The notes under the pieces were generated by a model. The model did not search any database, was not told the DNA's origin, and saw only the letters and a program-made list of their open reading frames with translations. 64,000 nucleotides of DNA from Fodinisporobacter ferrooxydans (GTDB taxonomy: Bacteria; Bacillota; Bacilli; Tumebacillales; MYW30-H2): the NCBI RefSeq assembly GCF_022818495.1, contig NZ_CP089291.1:2033001-2097000 (forward strand), given 5' to 3'. Both the position numbers and the translations under genes were made by a program. Positions 51,982 to 62,135 of this stretch are shown piece after piece. Each line of letters begins with the position of its first letter. The first letter of the stretch is position 1.

Positions 51982-53283
51982 ATGTTGCAGACAAAACGAA
52001 GTCAGCCAGAACTTGCTTTAAAGCCAGGCGGCAATGTAAGATGGGGTGTTTTGATTTGGCTGTTAATCGGCGGAATTATCAACTATCTTGACCGCGCAAA
52101 CTTGTCGATTGCGGCACCGCAGATGATCAAGGAATTGCATCTGAACAACACAGATATCGGCTTAATGGGGACTGTTTTTGCTTGGACGTATGCCATTATG
52201 CAATTGCCATCCGGTTGGCTGATTGACCGATTTGGCGCAAAGCGAATTTATTCGATTGCAGTGGTGTGGTGGAGTATTGCAACATTTTTCACAGGCGCTT
52301 GCAGTAAAATGGGTACATTTTTAACTTGGAGAACATTATTAGGGGTTGGAGAAGCTCCCTGTTTCCCAACCTCTGCCAAACTTACGGCAACCTGGTTTCC
52401 GAGAAAAGAACGAAGCCTGGCAACGGGGATTTGGGATTCATCGTCCAAATGGGGACCTGCGCTGGCGCCGCCGATTCTCGTGTCCATCATGGTAGCGTAT
52501 GGATGGCGGGCGCTTTTCTATGCAACAGGATTGATCGGAATCGTGTTTATCGTGTTATTCATGCTATTCTATCGCAATCCTGACAAAAGCCGGAGCTTGA
52601 CGAAAGAAGAATCGGACTACATCCAATCCGATGGCGCCGGTGTTGAAGAAAATATTCAAACAGCAAAGATTTCCTGGCTTTCTTTATTTAAAAATCGTTC
52701 GATCCTTGGCATGATACTGGGTTTTTTCTGTACGATTTGGATCTGGAATATTTTCTTGACATTTCTTCCTCTCTATTTGCTGAAGACACAAGGAGTAAAT
52801 TTAGGCAGTCTCGGTATTTATGCAAGTATTCCTTGGATTGGCGGAATTATTGGGGACATCTACCTTGGAGGATATCTGGCGAAGAAAATTGTCGATAAAG
52901 GAATCACATCTTCCATTATCGCAAAACGTGCACTTATCAGCATTTACGCCATCTTGGCAGGCATTGCTTGTATTTTGATTCCTTTCGTACACAATTTGGG
53001 ATTGACATTAACGTTTATGACATTGGCTTTGGCTTTCATATCGGCGATTACCGGAAATGCCTGGGCGCTGCCTGGTGACGTAGCGCCGCAATCCATGGTT
53101 GCTTCTGTCGGAGCGATTCAAAATTTCGGCGGATATTTTGGCGGTGCATTTTCTCCTGTCATCGCAGGAATGATTGCAGACAGATCAGGCTCCTATGCAA
53201 TGGCGTTTATTTCCGGCGGCATAATCGCAGCATTAACGGCAGTATTTTACTGGTTCGTCGTGAAACATCCGATTCAGGAATGA
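51982..53283 (+). CDS. MFS anion:cation symporter-family transporter (GudP/DgoT-like, 433 aa)
   Basis: Twelve membrane segments. RWGVLIWLLIGGIINYLDRANLSIAAPQM at the N terminus and WLIDRFGAKRIYSIAVVWWSIATFFTG are typical of the ACS family, which imports glucarate, galactarate, galactonate and similar acids with protons. The long central loop is charged (DKSRSLTKEESDYIQSDG). It supports uptake of a sugar acid by this region. GGGAGGG before ATG. Confidence 0.85.
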   Translation: MLQTKRSQPELALKPGGNVRWGVLIWLLIGGIINYLDRANLSIAAPQMIKELHLNNTDIGLMGTVFAWTYAIMQLPSGWLIDRFGAKRIYSIAVVWWSIATFFTGACSKMGTFLTWRTLLGVGEAPCFPTSAKLTATWFPRKERSLATGIWDSSSKWGPALAPPILVSIMVAYGWRALFYATGLIGIVFIVLFMLFYRNPDKSRSLTKEESDYIQSDGAGVEENIQTAKISWLSLFKNRSILGMILGFFCTIWIWNIFLTFLPLYLLKTQGVNLGSLGIYASIPWIGGIIGDIYLGGYLAKKIVDKGITSSIIAKRALISIYAILAGIACILIPFVHNLGLTLTFMTLALAFISAITGNAWALPGDVAPQSMVASVGAIQNFGGYFGGAFSPVIAGMIADRSGSYAMAFISGGIIAALTAVFYWFVVKHPIQE

Positions 53284-53347
53284 GTATTTGTGTTGAACGG
53301 AACGAGATAGGATGGATCGTGCAACAAATATCGGGTAAATCAACTGC

Positions 53348-53376
53348 ACTGCCTGTCAAGCAGGTGGTGTTTTTTG
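53348..53376 (+). terminator. Terminator after the MFS gene
   Basis: CACTGCCTG pairs with CAGGTGGTG (two G-T pairs) and is followed by TTTTTT. Confidence 0.65.
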
Positions 53377-53465
53377 TTCCTAATATTTCGGCTTCAGAAA
53401 TGAATTCTTTTGTAGTAAAATGTATTTGTTTGTTGATTCGTTCATAAAAAAGGAAGTGTCGTTGT

Positions 53466-54374
53466 ATGTCCCAGCAAAAGTCGGCTTTATTGGGGCTTTT
53501 TACCGTGTCATTGATTTGGGGATGTAATTACATCGCCAGCGTTATTCTTCTGCGCAGTTTTTCGCCAATTTTCACATCATTTGGTCGAATTACGTTGACA
53601 TCGGTGTTTTTGATCATCGTAGGTTTGGTTGTACGGAAATTGAAACGACCCACCAAAAAAGAATGGCTGCTTTTAGTCGCAGTTGGAATATTTGGCGTAT
53701 TTTTCAATCAAACGTTTTATTTTACCGGACTCCATCATTCTTCTCCCACCAATGCATCTCTCATATTCGCCCTGGTTCCCGTATGTACGATTCTTTTGGA
53801 ACGAATGTTTCTGAAAGAACGATTGACTACTTTTAAACTGATCGGTGTTTTACTCGGTTTTGCAGGTGTTGTAATTATTGTTGGCGCGGGAGAAGGCGTT
53901 CATGGCATATCGATCGGCGATATCTATCTATTACTTTCTATGATCGCCCAATCCATCGGCATTTTGTATACCCGTTGTTTAACAGCCAGTATGTCTTCCT
54001 ATGCGGTCACCATTTATGCAACCGTCATTGGCAGCGGTTTTATGGGTGTATCGGCCGTTGGCGAGCACATCTTTTCTACAACTGTCATCAGCCATAATAT
54101 TTACCTGTGGATGCTAATGGCGGCAGCCGGCGTCCTTTCACAAGGAGTTGCCGGTTTTTTATGGAATAAAGGTGTCTCTGTGGTAGGGGCCGGAACTTCT
54201 TCCATGTTTTTAAACATACCTCCATTTGTTACGTTGATTTTGAGCAGCTTGGTACTTGGAGAAAAAATACAAATGACGCAAATCCTCGGTGGCTTTTTTG
54301 TCTTGTTGGGAGTATTTGTAGCAAATCAGAAAATGAAACCGAAAAAAACGACAATTCAAACCATCGCGTCGTAA
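53466..54374 (+). CDS. EamA/DMT-family transporter (302 aa)
   Basis: Ten membrane segments as two EamA repeats. Typical are LFTVSLIWGCNYIASVILLRSFSP, HHSSPTNASLIFALVPVCTILLERMFLKERLT and LNIPPFVTLILSSLVLGEKIQMTQILGGFFVLLGVFVAN. Members export amino acids and related metabolites; the substrate here is not evident. GGAAGTG before ATG. Confidence 0.85.
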   Translation: MSQQKSALLGLFTVSLIWGCNYIASVILLRSFSPIFTSFGRITLTSVFLIIVGLVVRKLKRPTKKEWLLLVAVGIFGVFFNQTFYFTGLHHSSPTNASLIFALVPVCTILLERMFLKERLTTFKLIGVLLGFAGVVIIVGAGEGVHGISIGDIYLLLSMIAQSIGILYTRCLTASMSSYAVTIYATVIGSGFMGVSAVGEHIFSTTVISHNIYLWMLMAAAGVLSQGVAGFLWNKGVSVVGAGTSSMFLNIPPFVTLILSSLVLGEKIQMTQILGGFFVLLGVFVANQKMKPKKTTIQTIAS

Positions 54375-54502
54375 AGGGGTAAAAAGCCGAACTTGGCGCT
54401 TCAGCGCCTAAGTCGAGAGAAATAGCAAATATAATAACCAGGTGTAGAATAGAATGGAACAATTATGATAGGGAAAATACTAGCGAATGAGGTGAGAGTC
54501 TC

Positions 54503-54955
54503 TTGAAAATCGTCAGCGCCTGTCTCATGGGATGTGAATGCCGCTATGACAAGAGTTCCAATTGGATTCGAGAAATTGAACAACTTGTGAAAGAAGGAAA
54601 AGCACTGCCGGTGTGCCCCGAACAATTGGGTGGTTTGCCCACACCGCGAAATCCCGCACAGATTGTCGGCGGTGATGGATTTGACGTGCTGGACGGCAAG
54701 GCAAAGGTGATCGATGATCAGGGAAATGATGTAACAGAGCAATTTCTGCAAGGGGCAAATCAGGCACTTCGCATGGCGCTGACAATTGGAGCGCAAGAAG
54801 CGATTCTGAAAGAGCGCAGCCCTTCCTGCGGCAGCCACGTGATTTATGACGGTTCCTTTGCCGGGATGAAACGGCCCGGACTTGGAGTGACGGCGGCACT
54901 TCTGGTACGGAATGGAATTCGGGTTGCATCGGAGGAAAGTGGAGTCAGTGAATAG
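54503..54955 (+). CDS. DUF523 family protein (150 aa)
   Basis: Conserved cysteines of DUF523 are present: VSACLMGCECRYDKSS at the N terminus, LPVCPEQLGGLPTPRNPAQIVGGDG, and LKERSPSCGSHVIYDGSF. They could bind a metal or cluster. The length is normal. TTG start after GGTGAGAG. Function unknown; a terminator follows and the gene is monocistronic. Confidence 0.85.
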   Translation: MKIVSACLMGCECRYDKSSNWIREIEQLVKEGKALPVCPEQLGGLPTPRNPAQIVGGDGFDVLDGKAKVIDDQGNDVTEQFLQGANQALRMALTIGAQEAILKERSPSCGSHVIYDGSFAGMKRPGLGVTAALLVRNGIRVASEESGVSE

Positions 54956-54985
54956 ATGCAGGACACACAGACTCGAACGAAAATC

Positions 54986-55013
54986 GGGCAGAACATGCAA
55001 TGTCTGCCCTTTT
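54986..55013 (+). terminator. Rho-independent terminator
   Basis: GGGCAGA pairs with TCTGCCC around ACATGCAATG, followed by TTTT. Confidence 0.75.
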
Positions 55014-55056
55014 GCATACGCTTTTCTTTTACTATGTGTGTTTCAATTACAAATAA

Positions 55057-55428
55057 TCAATGATCTGATGCTTTTTCCTTAGAATTCATTTCTGCTGCTG
55101 AGAATACCCGAGATTTTGTGATAAACCTCATGTCTTCCGGACTTTCCAAGGAAAAGCCGGCGCCCCGGCCTGGAACAACATCGATGATTAACTGTGTATG
55201 TTTCCAATAGCTATATTGAGCCGCTCCAATATAAAATGGACAATCACCAATTTTACCTAAGTATATATCTTGTTGACCAGTTCGAAATTCACCGAGCGGA
55301 TAACACATAGGTGCACTGCCATCACAGCATCCACCCGATTGATGAAACATCAGCGGACCATGAATAGATATAAGTTTTTCAATTAGATCTAAAGCGGATT
55401 TGGTAGCGATTACTTTTCTGGTATCCAT
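55057..55428 (-). CDS. DUF779 family protein (123 aa)
   Basis: DUF779 proteins are found next to aldehyde dehydrogenases of the AcoD/Ald type, as here, 26 bp downstream of one. Family features seen: HQSGGCCDGSAPMCYPLGEF, with a CC and a further C, and DVVPGRGAGFSLESPEDMRFITKSRVF. The cysteines may bind a metal. Function unknown, but the association is strong enough to suggest a helper role for the aldehyde dehydrogenase. Last gene of the adh operon. Confidence 0.85.
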   Translation of the reverse strand: MDTRKVIATKSALDLIEKLISIHGPLMFHQSGGCCDGSAPMCYPLGEFRTGQQDIYLGKIGDCPFYIGAAQYSYWKHTQLIIDVVPGRGAGFSLESPEDMRFITKSRVFSAAEMNSKEKASDH

Positions 55429-55454
55429 CTACATCCCCCGATAAAGTTCCAATT

Positions 55455-56975
55455 TTAGAAGAAACCAAGTGCATCAGGACTATAGCTGACTAACAAGTTC
55501 TTGGTTTGCTGATAATGATCCAGCATCATCTTGTGAGTTTCGCGGCCGATACCGGATTGTTTATAACCTCCAAACGCCGCATGTGCCGGATAATCATGAT
55601 AACAATTGACCCATACCCGACCTGCCTGGATGCCTCTGCCCAAGTGATATGCGGTATTCATATCCCGTGTCCAAACTCCCGCTCCCAAACCATATAATGT
55701 ATCATTTGCTATCCGTAGCGCATCATCAAAGTCGGTAAACGCAGTCACTGATACTACCGGTCCGAAAATCTCCTCTTGAAAGATTCTCATCGAATTGTTT
55801 CCGCTAAAGATTGTCGGAGTGATATAGTAGCCATCTGCAAGGTCCCCGGGGAGGATGTTTCGTTCACCGCCAGTCAGAAGCTTAGCCCCTTCTTCTTTTC
55901 CAAGATTTATATACGTTACTATTTTATCCATCTGATCCATGGATGCTTGTGCACCAATCATCGTTGCCGTATCAAGAGGATTTCCTTGAACAATTTTTTC
56001 CGTACGGGCAACAGCCTGTTCAATAAAAGAATCATAAAAACTTTCTTGTATAACTGCACGGGATGGGCATGTACATACTTCCCCTTGATTGAGGGCAAAC
56101 ATTGCAAAACCTTCCAGTGCCTTGTCAGCAAATTTGTCTTGTTTTGCAAAGACATCGGCAAAGAAAACATTTGGGGATTTTCCTCCCAATTCCAGCGTAA
56201 CAGGTATGATATTCTCCGCGGCATATTGCATAATCAAACGGCCTGTCGTCGTCTCACCGGTGAAAGCGACTTTTGCAATCCGCTTGTTTGTGGCTAATGG
56301 TTTGCCCGCATCAACACCGAAACCGTTTACAACGTTGATAACGCCGGGCGGCAGTATATCTGCGATTAATTCCATGAGAACCATAATGCTGGCGGGAGTT
56401 TGTTCAGCCGGCTTCAGAATCACACAGTTCCCTGCCGCTAAAGCGGGGGCCAATTTCCAGGCTGCCATCAATAACGGAAAATTCCATGGAATGATCTGGC
56501 CGACGACTCCCAACGGTTCATGAAAATGATAAGCGACTGTGTTATGATTCAGTTCGCTGATGCTTCCTTCCTGCGCTCGAATAGCACCTGCAAAATACCG
56601 GAAATGATCTATTGCTAGCGGAATGTCCGCAGCCAATGTTTCCCGAATCGGTTTTCCATTGTCCCATGTTTCGGCAACGGCCAGTTGTTCCAAATTTTCT
56701 TCCATTCGGTCAGCAATTTTATTGAGAATATTTGCACGGTCAGCTACAGCGGTTCGACCCCAGGCTGTTTTTGCAGCATGTGCGGCATCCAGTGCTTTTT
56801 CAATATCTTCACTAGTCGAACGAGCGACCTCGCAAAATGGTTTCCCATTTACCGGAGAAATATCTTCAAAGTAATTTTCATGCGCTGGAGCGATCCATTC
56901 TCCTCCGATAAAATTTTTATAGCGATCACGAAATGTCACTTTACTCCCCGATTGACCTGGTTTTTGGTATAACAT
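55455..56975 (-). CDS. Aldehyde dehydrogenase, acetaldehyde (AcoD/Ald) type (506 aa)
   Basis: NAD-dependent [39 protein letters not shown], catalytic E in [12 protein letters not shown], catalytic C in [15 protein letters not shown]. The C terminus [31 protein letters not shown] is typical of the acetaldehyde dehydrogenases induced with ethanol or acetoin. With the zinc ADH upstream it would oxidise a primary alcohol through the aldehyde to the acid. ATG behind GGGAGGGGG, 31 bp after the ADH stop. Confidence 0.9.
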   Translation of the reverse strand: MLYQKPGQSGSKVTFRDRYKNFIGGEWIAPAHENYFEDISPVNGKPFCEVARSTSEDIEKALDAAHAAKTAWGRTAVADRANILNKIADRMEENLEQLAVAETWDNGKPIRETLAADIPLAIDHFRYFAGAIRAQEGSISELNHNTVAYHFHEPLGVVGQIIPWNFPLLMAAWKLAPALAAGNCVILKPAEQTPASIMVLMELIADILPPGVINVVNGFGVDAGKPLATNKRIAKVAFTGETTTGRLIMQYAAENIIPVTLELGGKSPNVFFADVFAKQDKFADKALEGFAMFALNQGEVCTCPSRAVIQESFYDSFIEQAVARTEKIVQGNPLDTATMIGAQASMDQMDKIVTYINLGKEEGAKLLTGGERNILPGDLADGYYITPTIFSGNNSMRIFQEEIFGPVVSVTAFTDFDDALRIANDTLYGLGAGVWTRDMNTAYHLGRGIQAGRVWVNCYHDYPAHAAFGGYKQSGIGRETHKMMLDHYQQTKNLLVSYSPDALGFF

Positions 56976-57006
56976 GATTCATTCCCCCTCCCGCAGATTT
57001 GGATGT

Positions 57007-58023
57007 TTAGTCTTTCATTTTTAGTACAACGCGTCCGTTAATCTGGCCTTTTTCCATCCGCTCAAATATTTCATTGATGTTTTCCAGAGGTTGTGTTTCA
57101 ATGATTGTCCTAACTTTGCCGCGAGCAGCAAAATCCAAAGCTTCCTGAAGATCTTTACGGGTGCCGACGATTGACCCTTTTACTGTGACGCCATTTAATA
57201 CTGTGTTAAAAATAGGGATTGGAATATCACCCGTCGGCAAGCCGACAACCACTAACGTACCGCCGCGACGCACAGAACGATATGCCTGCTCAAAAGCCTT
57301 TGGCGTTACAGCCACACTTACAGATGCATGTGCTCCTCCCACAAGTTTCTCGATTTCTTGGACCGGATCTACCTGCTTGCTATTCACTGTCAGGTCTGCA
57401 CCCAGTTTGGCAGCAAGCTCAAGTTTATCATCTTGAATGTCCACGGCGATTACATTTAACCCCATCGCTTTTGCATATTGAAGCGCAACATGTCCAAGTC
57501 CGCCAATTCCATAAATGGCGACCCATTCGCCGGGTTTGGCATTTGTGACCTTCAGTGCTTTATATGTTGTTACACCTGCACAGAAAATGGGTGCCGCTTC
57601 TTCAAAGCTTAACCCTTCAGGGATTTTTGCGACATAAGCGGCAGGCGCTTTGCAATACTCGGCATAACCGCCATCAACGGAATAACCGGCATTCAATTGG
57701 TCTTTGCACAAAGTCTCCCACCCGGTCAAACAATACTCGCATTCGCCACAAGCCGAATACAGCCAAGGGATCCCAACGCGGTCACCGACTTTTATGGATG
57801 CAACACCTTCACCCACTTGAACAACCGTTCCCACCCCTTCATGTCCGGGAATTAAAGGCAATTTGGGTTTTATCGGCCAATCCCCATGTGCGGCATGCAA
57901 ATCGGTATGACAGACCCCGCATGCATGAATATCAACTAATACTTCGCCATATCCGATTTCTGGAGTTGGCACTTCTGTTACCTCAAGTTTTTGATGGAAT
58001 TCATTTACAATTACAGCTTTCAT
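57007..58023 (-). CDS. Zinc-dependent alcohol dehydrogenase, AdhP/ADH-T type (338 aa)
   Basis: Class of the Bacillus-type NAD alcohol dehydrogenases. Catalytic zinc: [18 protein letters not shown] and [11 protein letters not shown]. Structural zinc: [18 protein letters not shown] loop: [17 protein letters not shown], then VDI. The frame extends upstream to 58065, but GAGGAGG eight bases before ATG AAA GCT at 58023 fixes the start and gives the normal length. First gene of the operon with aldehyde dehydrogenase and DUF779, 48 bp downstream of a sigma-54 promoter. Confidence 0.9.
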   Translation of the reverse strand: MKAVIVNEFHQKLEVTEVPTPEIGYGEVLVDIHACGVCHTDLHAAHGDWPIKPKLPLIPGHEGVGTVVQVGEGVASIKVGDRVGIPWLYSACGECEYCLTGWETLCKDQLNAGYSVDGGYAEYCKAPAAYVAKIPEGLSFEEAAPIFCAGVTTYKALKVTNAKPGEWVAIYGIGGLGHVALQYAKAMGLNVIAVDIQDDKLELAAKLGADLTVNSKQVDPVQEIEKLVGGAHASVSVAVTPKAFEQAYRSVRRGGTLVVVGLPTGDIPIPIFNTVLNGVTVKGSIVGTRKDLQEALDFAARGKVRTIIETQPLENINEIFERMEKGQINGRVVLKMKD

Positions 58024-58071
58024 CAATACATCCTCCTCATGCCTTTTTTTGAACTTACATATCATTACATA

Positions 58072-58087
58072 AGCAATAAATGTGCCA
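58072..58087 (-). promoter_or_regulatory. Sigma-54 (-24/-12) promoter of the adh-aldh-DUF779 operon
   Basis: On the minus strand TGGCAC-ATTTA-TTGCT matches the sigma-54 consensus TGGCAC-N5-TTGCW exactly, with GG and GC ten bases apart. It lies about 48 bp before the ADH start. An imperfect palindrome (GAATTTT ... GAAAATTC, 58112-58131) upstream may bind the activator encoded at 60698. Confidence 0.8.
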
Positions 58088-58248
58088 ATTGTATGTATCG
58101 CTTGTTTTTCTGAATTTTTCGGAAAATTCGAATTGTAACTTTACAAATTTTCGGCATCTATTAACAAAAACTCGGCAAATTGTGACGGAAAATCGACTAT
58201 TGAATATTGCTAGTTTGAAAAATACAATACTATCAAGGAGGAAAAATC

Positions 58249-59397
58249 ATGCATATCTCGAAGTTTGTTACACCCGAAATCATTTTTGGCAATAATTCCA
58301 TCAATCAGGTTGGAGAAAGCTTGCGCAGATTAGGGGCAAAAAAAGTTTTTGTAGTCAGTGACCATGAAATTTTTAATTTTGGATGGACGGAAGAAGCGAT
58401 CTACTATTTACGACAAAATGGACTCAGCCATTTTAATTGGAATGAAGTAACGTCCAATCCCAAGGATTACGAAATACATGAAGGTGTGAAAAAATACTTG
58501 CATAATGATTGCGACGCCGTGTTGGGAGTTGGCGGAGGAAGCGTAATTGACGCGGCCAAATCGATTGCATTGTTAGGAACAAATGGAGGAACGATTCATC
58601 AATATGAAGGTGTAGACAAAATCACTGTGCCGCTTCCGCCTATGGTTATGATTCCGACAACGGCTGGCTCCGGGTCAGAGGTATCACAATTTTCAATCAT
58701 TGTAGATACGAAAAGAAGTGTGAAAATGACCATTATTTCAAAGTCTCTGGTTCCGGATATTGCAATTATCGATCCGCGGACGTTGACAACTATGGATCAT
58801 CGTCTGACGGCATATACAGGAATGGATGTTTTGACACATGCCATCGAATCGTATATATCTCTGGCTGCTACACCATTGACACAGGTATTGTCATTACAAG
58901 CGATCCGCCTTGTCGCAAAATTTTTGCGTCCGTCTACCGCAAGCAAATATAATATGGCTGCGAAGGAATCGATGGCGATGGCAAGTCTGCAGGCAGGATT
59001 GGCTTTTTCCAATGCAATTCTCGGTGCTGCACATGCGATTTCACACCAACTCGGCGGCTTATTGGATTGCCCCCATGGAGAAGTAACTGCAATCTTGCTG
59101 CCACATGTTATGCAATTCAATTTAATTGCCTGTCCGGAAAAATACATTGACATGGCTGAAGCATTTGGCGAAAAGACCTTCGGTTTAAGTGAAATGGAAG
59201 CTTCCAGACTGGCGATTCAGGCGGTACAGGATCTGGTAACGGATTTAGGCATTCCGGCAACCGTGTCAAAGCACGGGCTACAAGACGATCATATTCCTGC
59301 CTTAAGTCAAAATGCGCTGAATGATGCATGTATGATTACAAATCCACGTGACATGACACTTGAGGATATTGCTTCCATCCTGAAACAAATCGTATAG
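58249..59397 (+). CDS. Iron-containing alcohol dehydrogenase (382 aa)
   Basis: Group III ADH. NAD-binding LGVGGGSVIDAAKSIALLG (about 88-106) and the TTAGSGSEVSQFSII region. Metal-site residues are D in PDIAIIDPRTL and histidines in GAAHAISHQLGGLLDCPHGEVTAILLPHVM. It could oxidise a primary alcohol or diol in parallel with the zinc ADH on the other strand. AAGGAGG before ATG. It precedes the two-component genes by 12 bp, so it may share a transcript with its own regulators. Confidence 0.88.
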   Translation: MHISKFVTPEIIFGNNSINQVGESLRRLGAKKVFVVSDHEIFNFGWTEEAIYYLRQNGLSHFNWNEVTSNPKDYEIHEGVKKYLHNDCDAVLGVGGGSVIDAAKSIALLGTNGGTIHQYEGVDKITVPLPPMVMIPTTAGSGSEVSQFSIIVDTKRSVKMTIISKSLVPDIAIIDPRTLTTMDHRLTAYTGMDVLTHAIESYISLAATPLTQVLSLQAIRLVAKFLRPSTASKYNMAAKESMAMASLQAGLAFSNAILGAAHAISHQLGGLLDCPHGEVTAILLPHVMQFNLIACPEKYIDMAEAFGEKTFGLSEMEASRLAIQAVQDLVTDLGIPATVSKHGLQDDHIPALSQNALNDACMITNPRDMTLEDIASILKQIV

Positions 59398-59409
59398 GGA
59401 GGTCATGCA

Positions 59410-60696
59410 GTGGACGATAAACAGCAATTGATCGAAATATTAACAGGTATTCGTTCATCCCGCAGAACGTATTACACGCAATTGGTACAAGTGATCGAGG
59501 AGATGAAAACAAAAAATAAACAGTTGGAAATACTCAGTAAGCTTTCCAAGGTGCATATCAACAATTCCTGGGAAGATATCAGCATCTATATTGCGGACCA
59601 ATTGTCCCAAGTGATTGAGTTTGACATGTTCATACTCACGATTCTTGATCATACACATCGTTCCCAGTTTGTTTCCCAACACATCGATCGTTTATGGGAG
59701 TGCAAGAGCTTTCGAGAAAAACATTTTTTAAACTTTGATGAGAAACGATTGTCGGAGGAATTATCACAAACGTTGCTATTGAAAGGAACGGAGTTTCAAA
59801 TTACTAAAGATTTAAAAAGCCAAACGAATCAATTATTCGGATTTTTGACTTTGCTGAATCGTCGTGGAATTTCATATACATCGACTGAGCTTGCCTTTTT
59901 TCAAAGGGTTGCCGATTATGTAAGCGTATCCATTCATAACATTCTCTTGTTTAAAGATTTGAACAAAAAAATATCCCTGGAAGCACAATTGATTCAATCC
60001 GCAAAATTAGCAGCAATCGGTGAAATGGCAGCTGGAGTCGCCCACGAGCTAAACAGTCCGCTCACGGTCATTTTGGGAAATGTTCAGCTATTGAAGAGGC
60101 GGCATCAGGAGGAAATAACGAACCAAATGTTATCAGACATTTATCAATGTGGATTACGAAGCAAAAAAATAATCGAAAATTTGCTCACCTTCGCAAGACA
60201 AGATGAATGTCAATACGAGTCATTATCTCTTAATGAACTGGCAAGCAGCACACTTGAATTAGTTGGATATCAATTAAAAACATTAGAAATTCATATAGAA
60301 ACTTCATTCTGTAATTTATTGCCGTATGTTAAAGGCAGCAAATATCAAATTGAACAAGTGTTAATCAATCTTCTGCTAAATGCCAGAGATGCGCTTCAAG
60401 ACCGTGAACAAAAGAAAGTGGTGATTCAAACTGGGGTAATGGAGATCGACCATCATGATTTTGTTTATGTATCCGTTTGCGATAACGGCGTTGGAATCAA
60501 ATGTGAACATTTACAAGATATCTTTAATCCTTTTTTTACAACAAAATCACAATCAAAAGGGACGGGGTTGGGATTATCCGTGAGCCATGGCATTGCAGAA
60601 TCGCACGGGGGAAAGTTGTTTGTGGAAAGTGAAGTAAATGCGTATAGCATATTCACACTTGCCTTGCCAAGTTTTGATGAAGATGAGGGCAACTAA
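59410..60696 (+). CDS. Cytoplasmic sensor histidine kinase with GAF-like input (428 aa)
   Basis: No membrane segment. A GAF-like input domain spans about 45-180 (YIADQLSQVIEFDMFILTIL, FFQRVADYVSVSIHNILL), then HisKA with the phospho-acceptor near residue 213 (AAGVAHELNSPLTVILGNVQLL). HATPase follows with N-box VLINLLLNARDAL, DNGVGI, and GTGLGLSVSHGIAESHGG. The acceptor E-L-N context is NtrB-like. It ends one base before the regulator start. GTG start after GGGAGG. Probably senses an alcohol or aldehyde-derived signal. Confidence 0.88.
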   Translation: MDDKQQLIEILTGIRSSRRTYYTQLVQVIEEMKTKNKQLEILSKLSKVHINNSWEDISIYIADQLSQVIEFDMFILTILDHTHRSQFVSQHIDRLWECKSFREKHFLNFDEKRLSEELSQTLLLKGTEFQITKDLKSQTNQLFGFLTLLNRRGISYTSTELAFFQRVADYVSVSIHNILLFKDLNKKISLEAQLIQSAKLAAIGEMAAGVAHELNSPLTVILGNVQLLKRRHQEEITNQMLSDIYQCGLRSKKIIENLLTFARQDECQYESLSLNELASSTLELVGYQLKTLEIHIETSFCNLLPYVKGSKYQIEQVLINLLLNARDALQDREQKKVVIQTGVMEIDHHDFVYVSVCDNGVGIKCEHLQDIFNPFFTTKSQSKGTGLGLSVSHGIAESHGGKLFVESEVNAYSIFTLALPSFDEDEGN

Positions 60697-60697
60697 A

Positions 60698-62119
60698 ATG
60701 GTCGAAGAGAAGAATGTTCTTATTGTCGATGATGAAATAGAGGTCACATCATTTTTTAGATATTTATTTTCTAATAAAAATTGCGCCGTAACAATTGCAA
60801 ATTCCGGAAGGGATACATCCGATTTGATTCGGAAAACTACGTTTGATTTGGCGCTTCTTGATATTAAGCTGCCAGATGCCAATGGGCTGGATTTACTAGC
60901 CCAAATAAAAAAGATGCAGCCATCGTGCGAAGTCATCATGATGACCGGTTACAGTACGGTTAAATCAGCAGTAACTGCCATGCAAACAGGAGCCAGGGAT
61001 TACCTTGAGAAACCATTTGATGATATCGATCGCTTGGAATTTCTCTTGGAAGCTGCCTTACATCGCAATGCAACATATGAAGAAAATTTGCAGCAGATGG
61101 CTATGAAGTTTGGTATTGTATACGCTCCGATGAGTCCCATGTCAAATGTCATAACGCTTGCAGCAAAACTAGCCAAAAAAGCAATTAATATATTGATCGA
61201 AGGGGAAACGGGTACTGGAAAGGAACTGTTTTCTCGTTTTATTCATGGACAAAGCATGCGTGTCGATTACCCTTTTATAGGAATCAATTGTGGTGCTATT
61301 TCTGAATCTTTGCTGGAAAGTGAACTGTTTGGACATGAGAAAGGTGCATTTACTGGAGCCGTTAAACCCAGAAAAGGCTTTTTTGAATTGGCGAATAATG
61401 GGACACTATTTCTTGACGAAATTGGCGAGGCTCCCCTTCCCATCCAGGTAAAACTGCTCCGTGCTCTGGAGACAGGGGAATTCATGCGGGTGGGCAGTGA
61501 GGCAATCATGAAAAGCAATGTTCGGATTGTGGCGGCCACAAATAGGAATCTGGAAAGTGAAGTTGAACAAAAGCGTTTTCGCGCGGATCTTCTGTATCGT
61601 ATCGAAGGCGTCAAATTGGCAATTCCTCCATTGCGTGAAAGACCACAAGATGTGGCGGTGATAGCCAAACATTATTTAAACAACCGATACGGTATAGAAT
61701 TGCATGCGAGTGCGGAAGAAATTCTAATGAATTACAGTTGGCCAGGAAATGTTCGGCAACTGCTGAATATTTTGAATCAATCGGTTGTTATACACGAATG
61801 CAAAACATTGCGGGCAGAACATCTTCCTGGCCAATTATTTGCCGATGCCAATCTAATCCGGACGATATCTTCTTTTTCAAAAGAACAGTTAATCGAGGAA
61901 GAAATACAAAAATTTATTAAAACGATATTGGAATATTTTCATTCCACTGATGAAATTGATTTCAAAAATTTTACAGACCGCATAAAATATATAGAATCTG
62001 AGATAGCCAAAAAAATTATCGAAAAAGGACTTGTAGAAACAAAAGGAAATCGCAGCAAAGTATGCAACAAACTCAATATAACACCTAGAATCTTACGATA
62101 TATTTTAAATGAAAAGTAG
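60698..62119 (+). CDS. NtrC-type sigma-54-dependent response regulator (473 aa)
   Basis: Receiver domain (about 5-120) with DD near the N terminus, phospho-acceptor D55 in LLDIKLP, and K in YLEKPF. AAA+ domain (about 145-375): Walker A EGETGTGKELFSRFIHG, the sigma-54-contact loop KGAFTGAVKPR, Walker B TLFLDEIGEAP, R-fingers in PLRERPQDV. C-terminal Fis-type HTH (about 445-470; KGNRSKVCNKLNITPRILRYIL). ATG at 60698 follows GAGGG; longer frames overlap the kinase. The intact GAFTGA and the exact sigma-54 promoter in front of the adh operon make that operon the likely target. Confidence 0.9.
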   Translation: MVEEKNVLIVDDEIEVTSFFRYLFSNKNCAVTIANSGRDTSDLIRKTTFDLALLDIKLPDANGLDLLAQIKKMQPSCEVIMMTGYSTVKSAVTAMQTGARDYLEKPFDDIDRLEFLLEAALHRNATYEENLQQMAMKFGIVYAPMSPMSNVITLAAKLAKKAINILIEGETGTGKELFSRFIHGQSMRVDYPFIGINCGAISESLLESELFGHEKGAFTGAVKPRKGFFELANNGTLFLDEIGEAPLPIQVKLLRALETGEFMRVGSEAIMKSNVRIVAATNRNLESEVEQKRFRADLLYRIEGVKLAIPPLRERPQDVAVIAKHYLNNRYGIELHASAEEILMNYSWPGNVRQLLNILNQSVVIHECKTLRAEHLPGQLFADANLIRTISSFSKEQLIEEEIQKFIKTILEYFHSTDEIDFKNFTDRIKYIESEIAKKIIEKGLVETKGNRSKVCNKLNITPRILRYILNEK

Positions 62120-62135
62120 CATGAGTCACCCGCAT

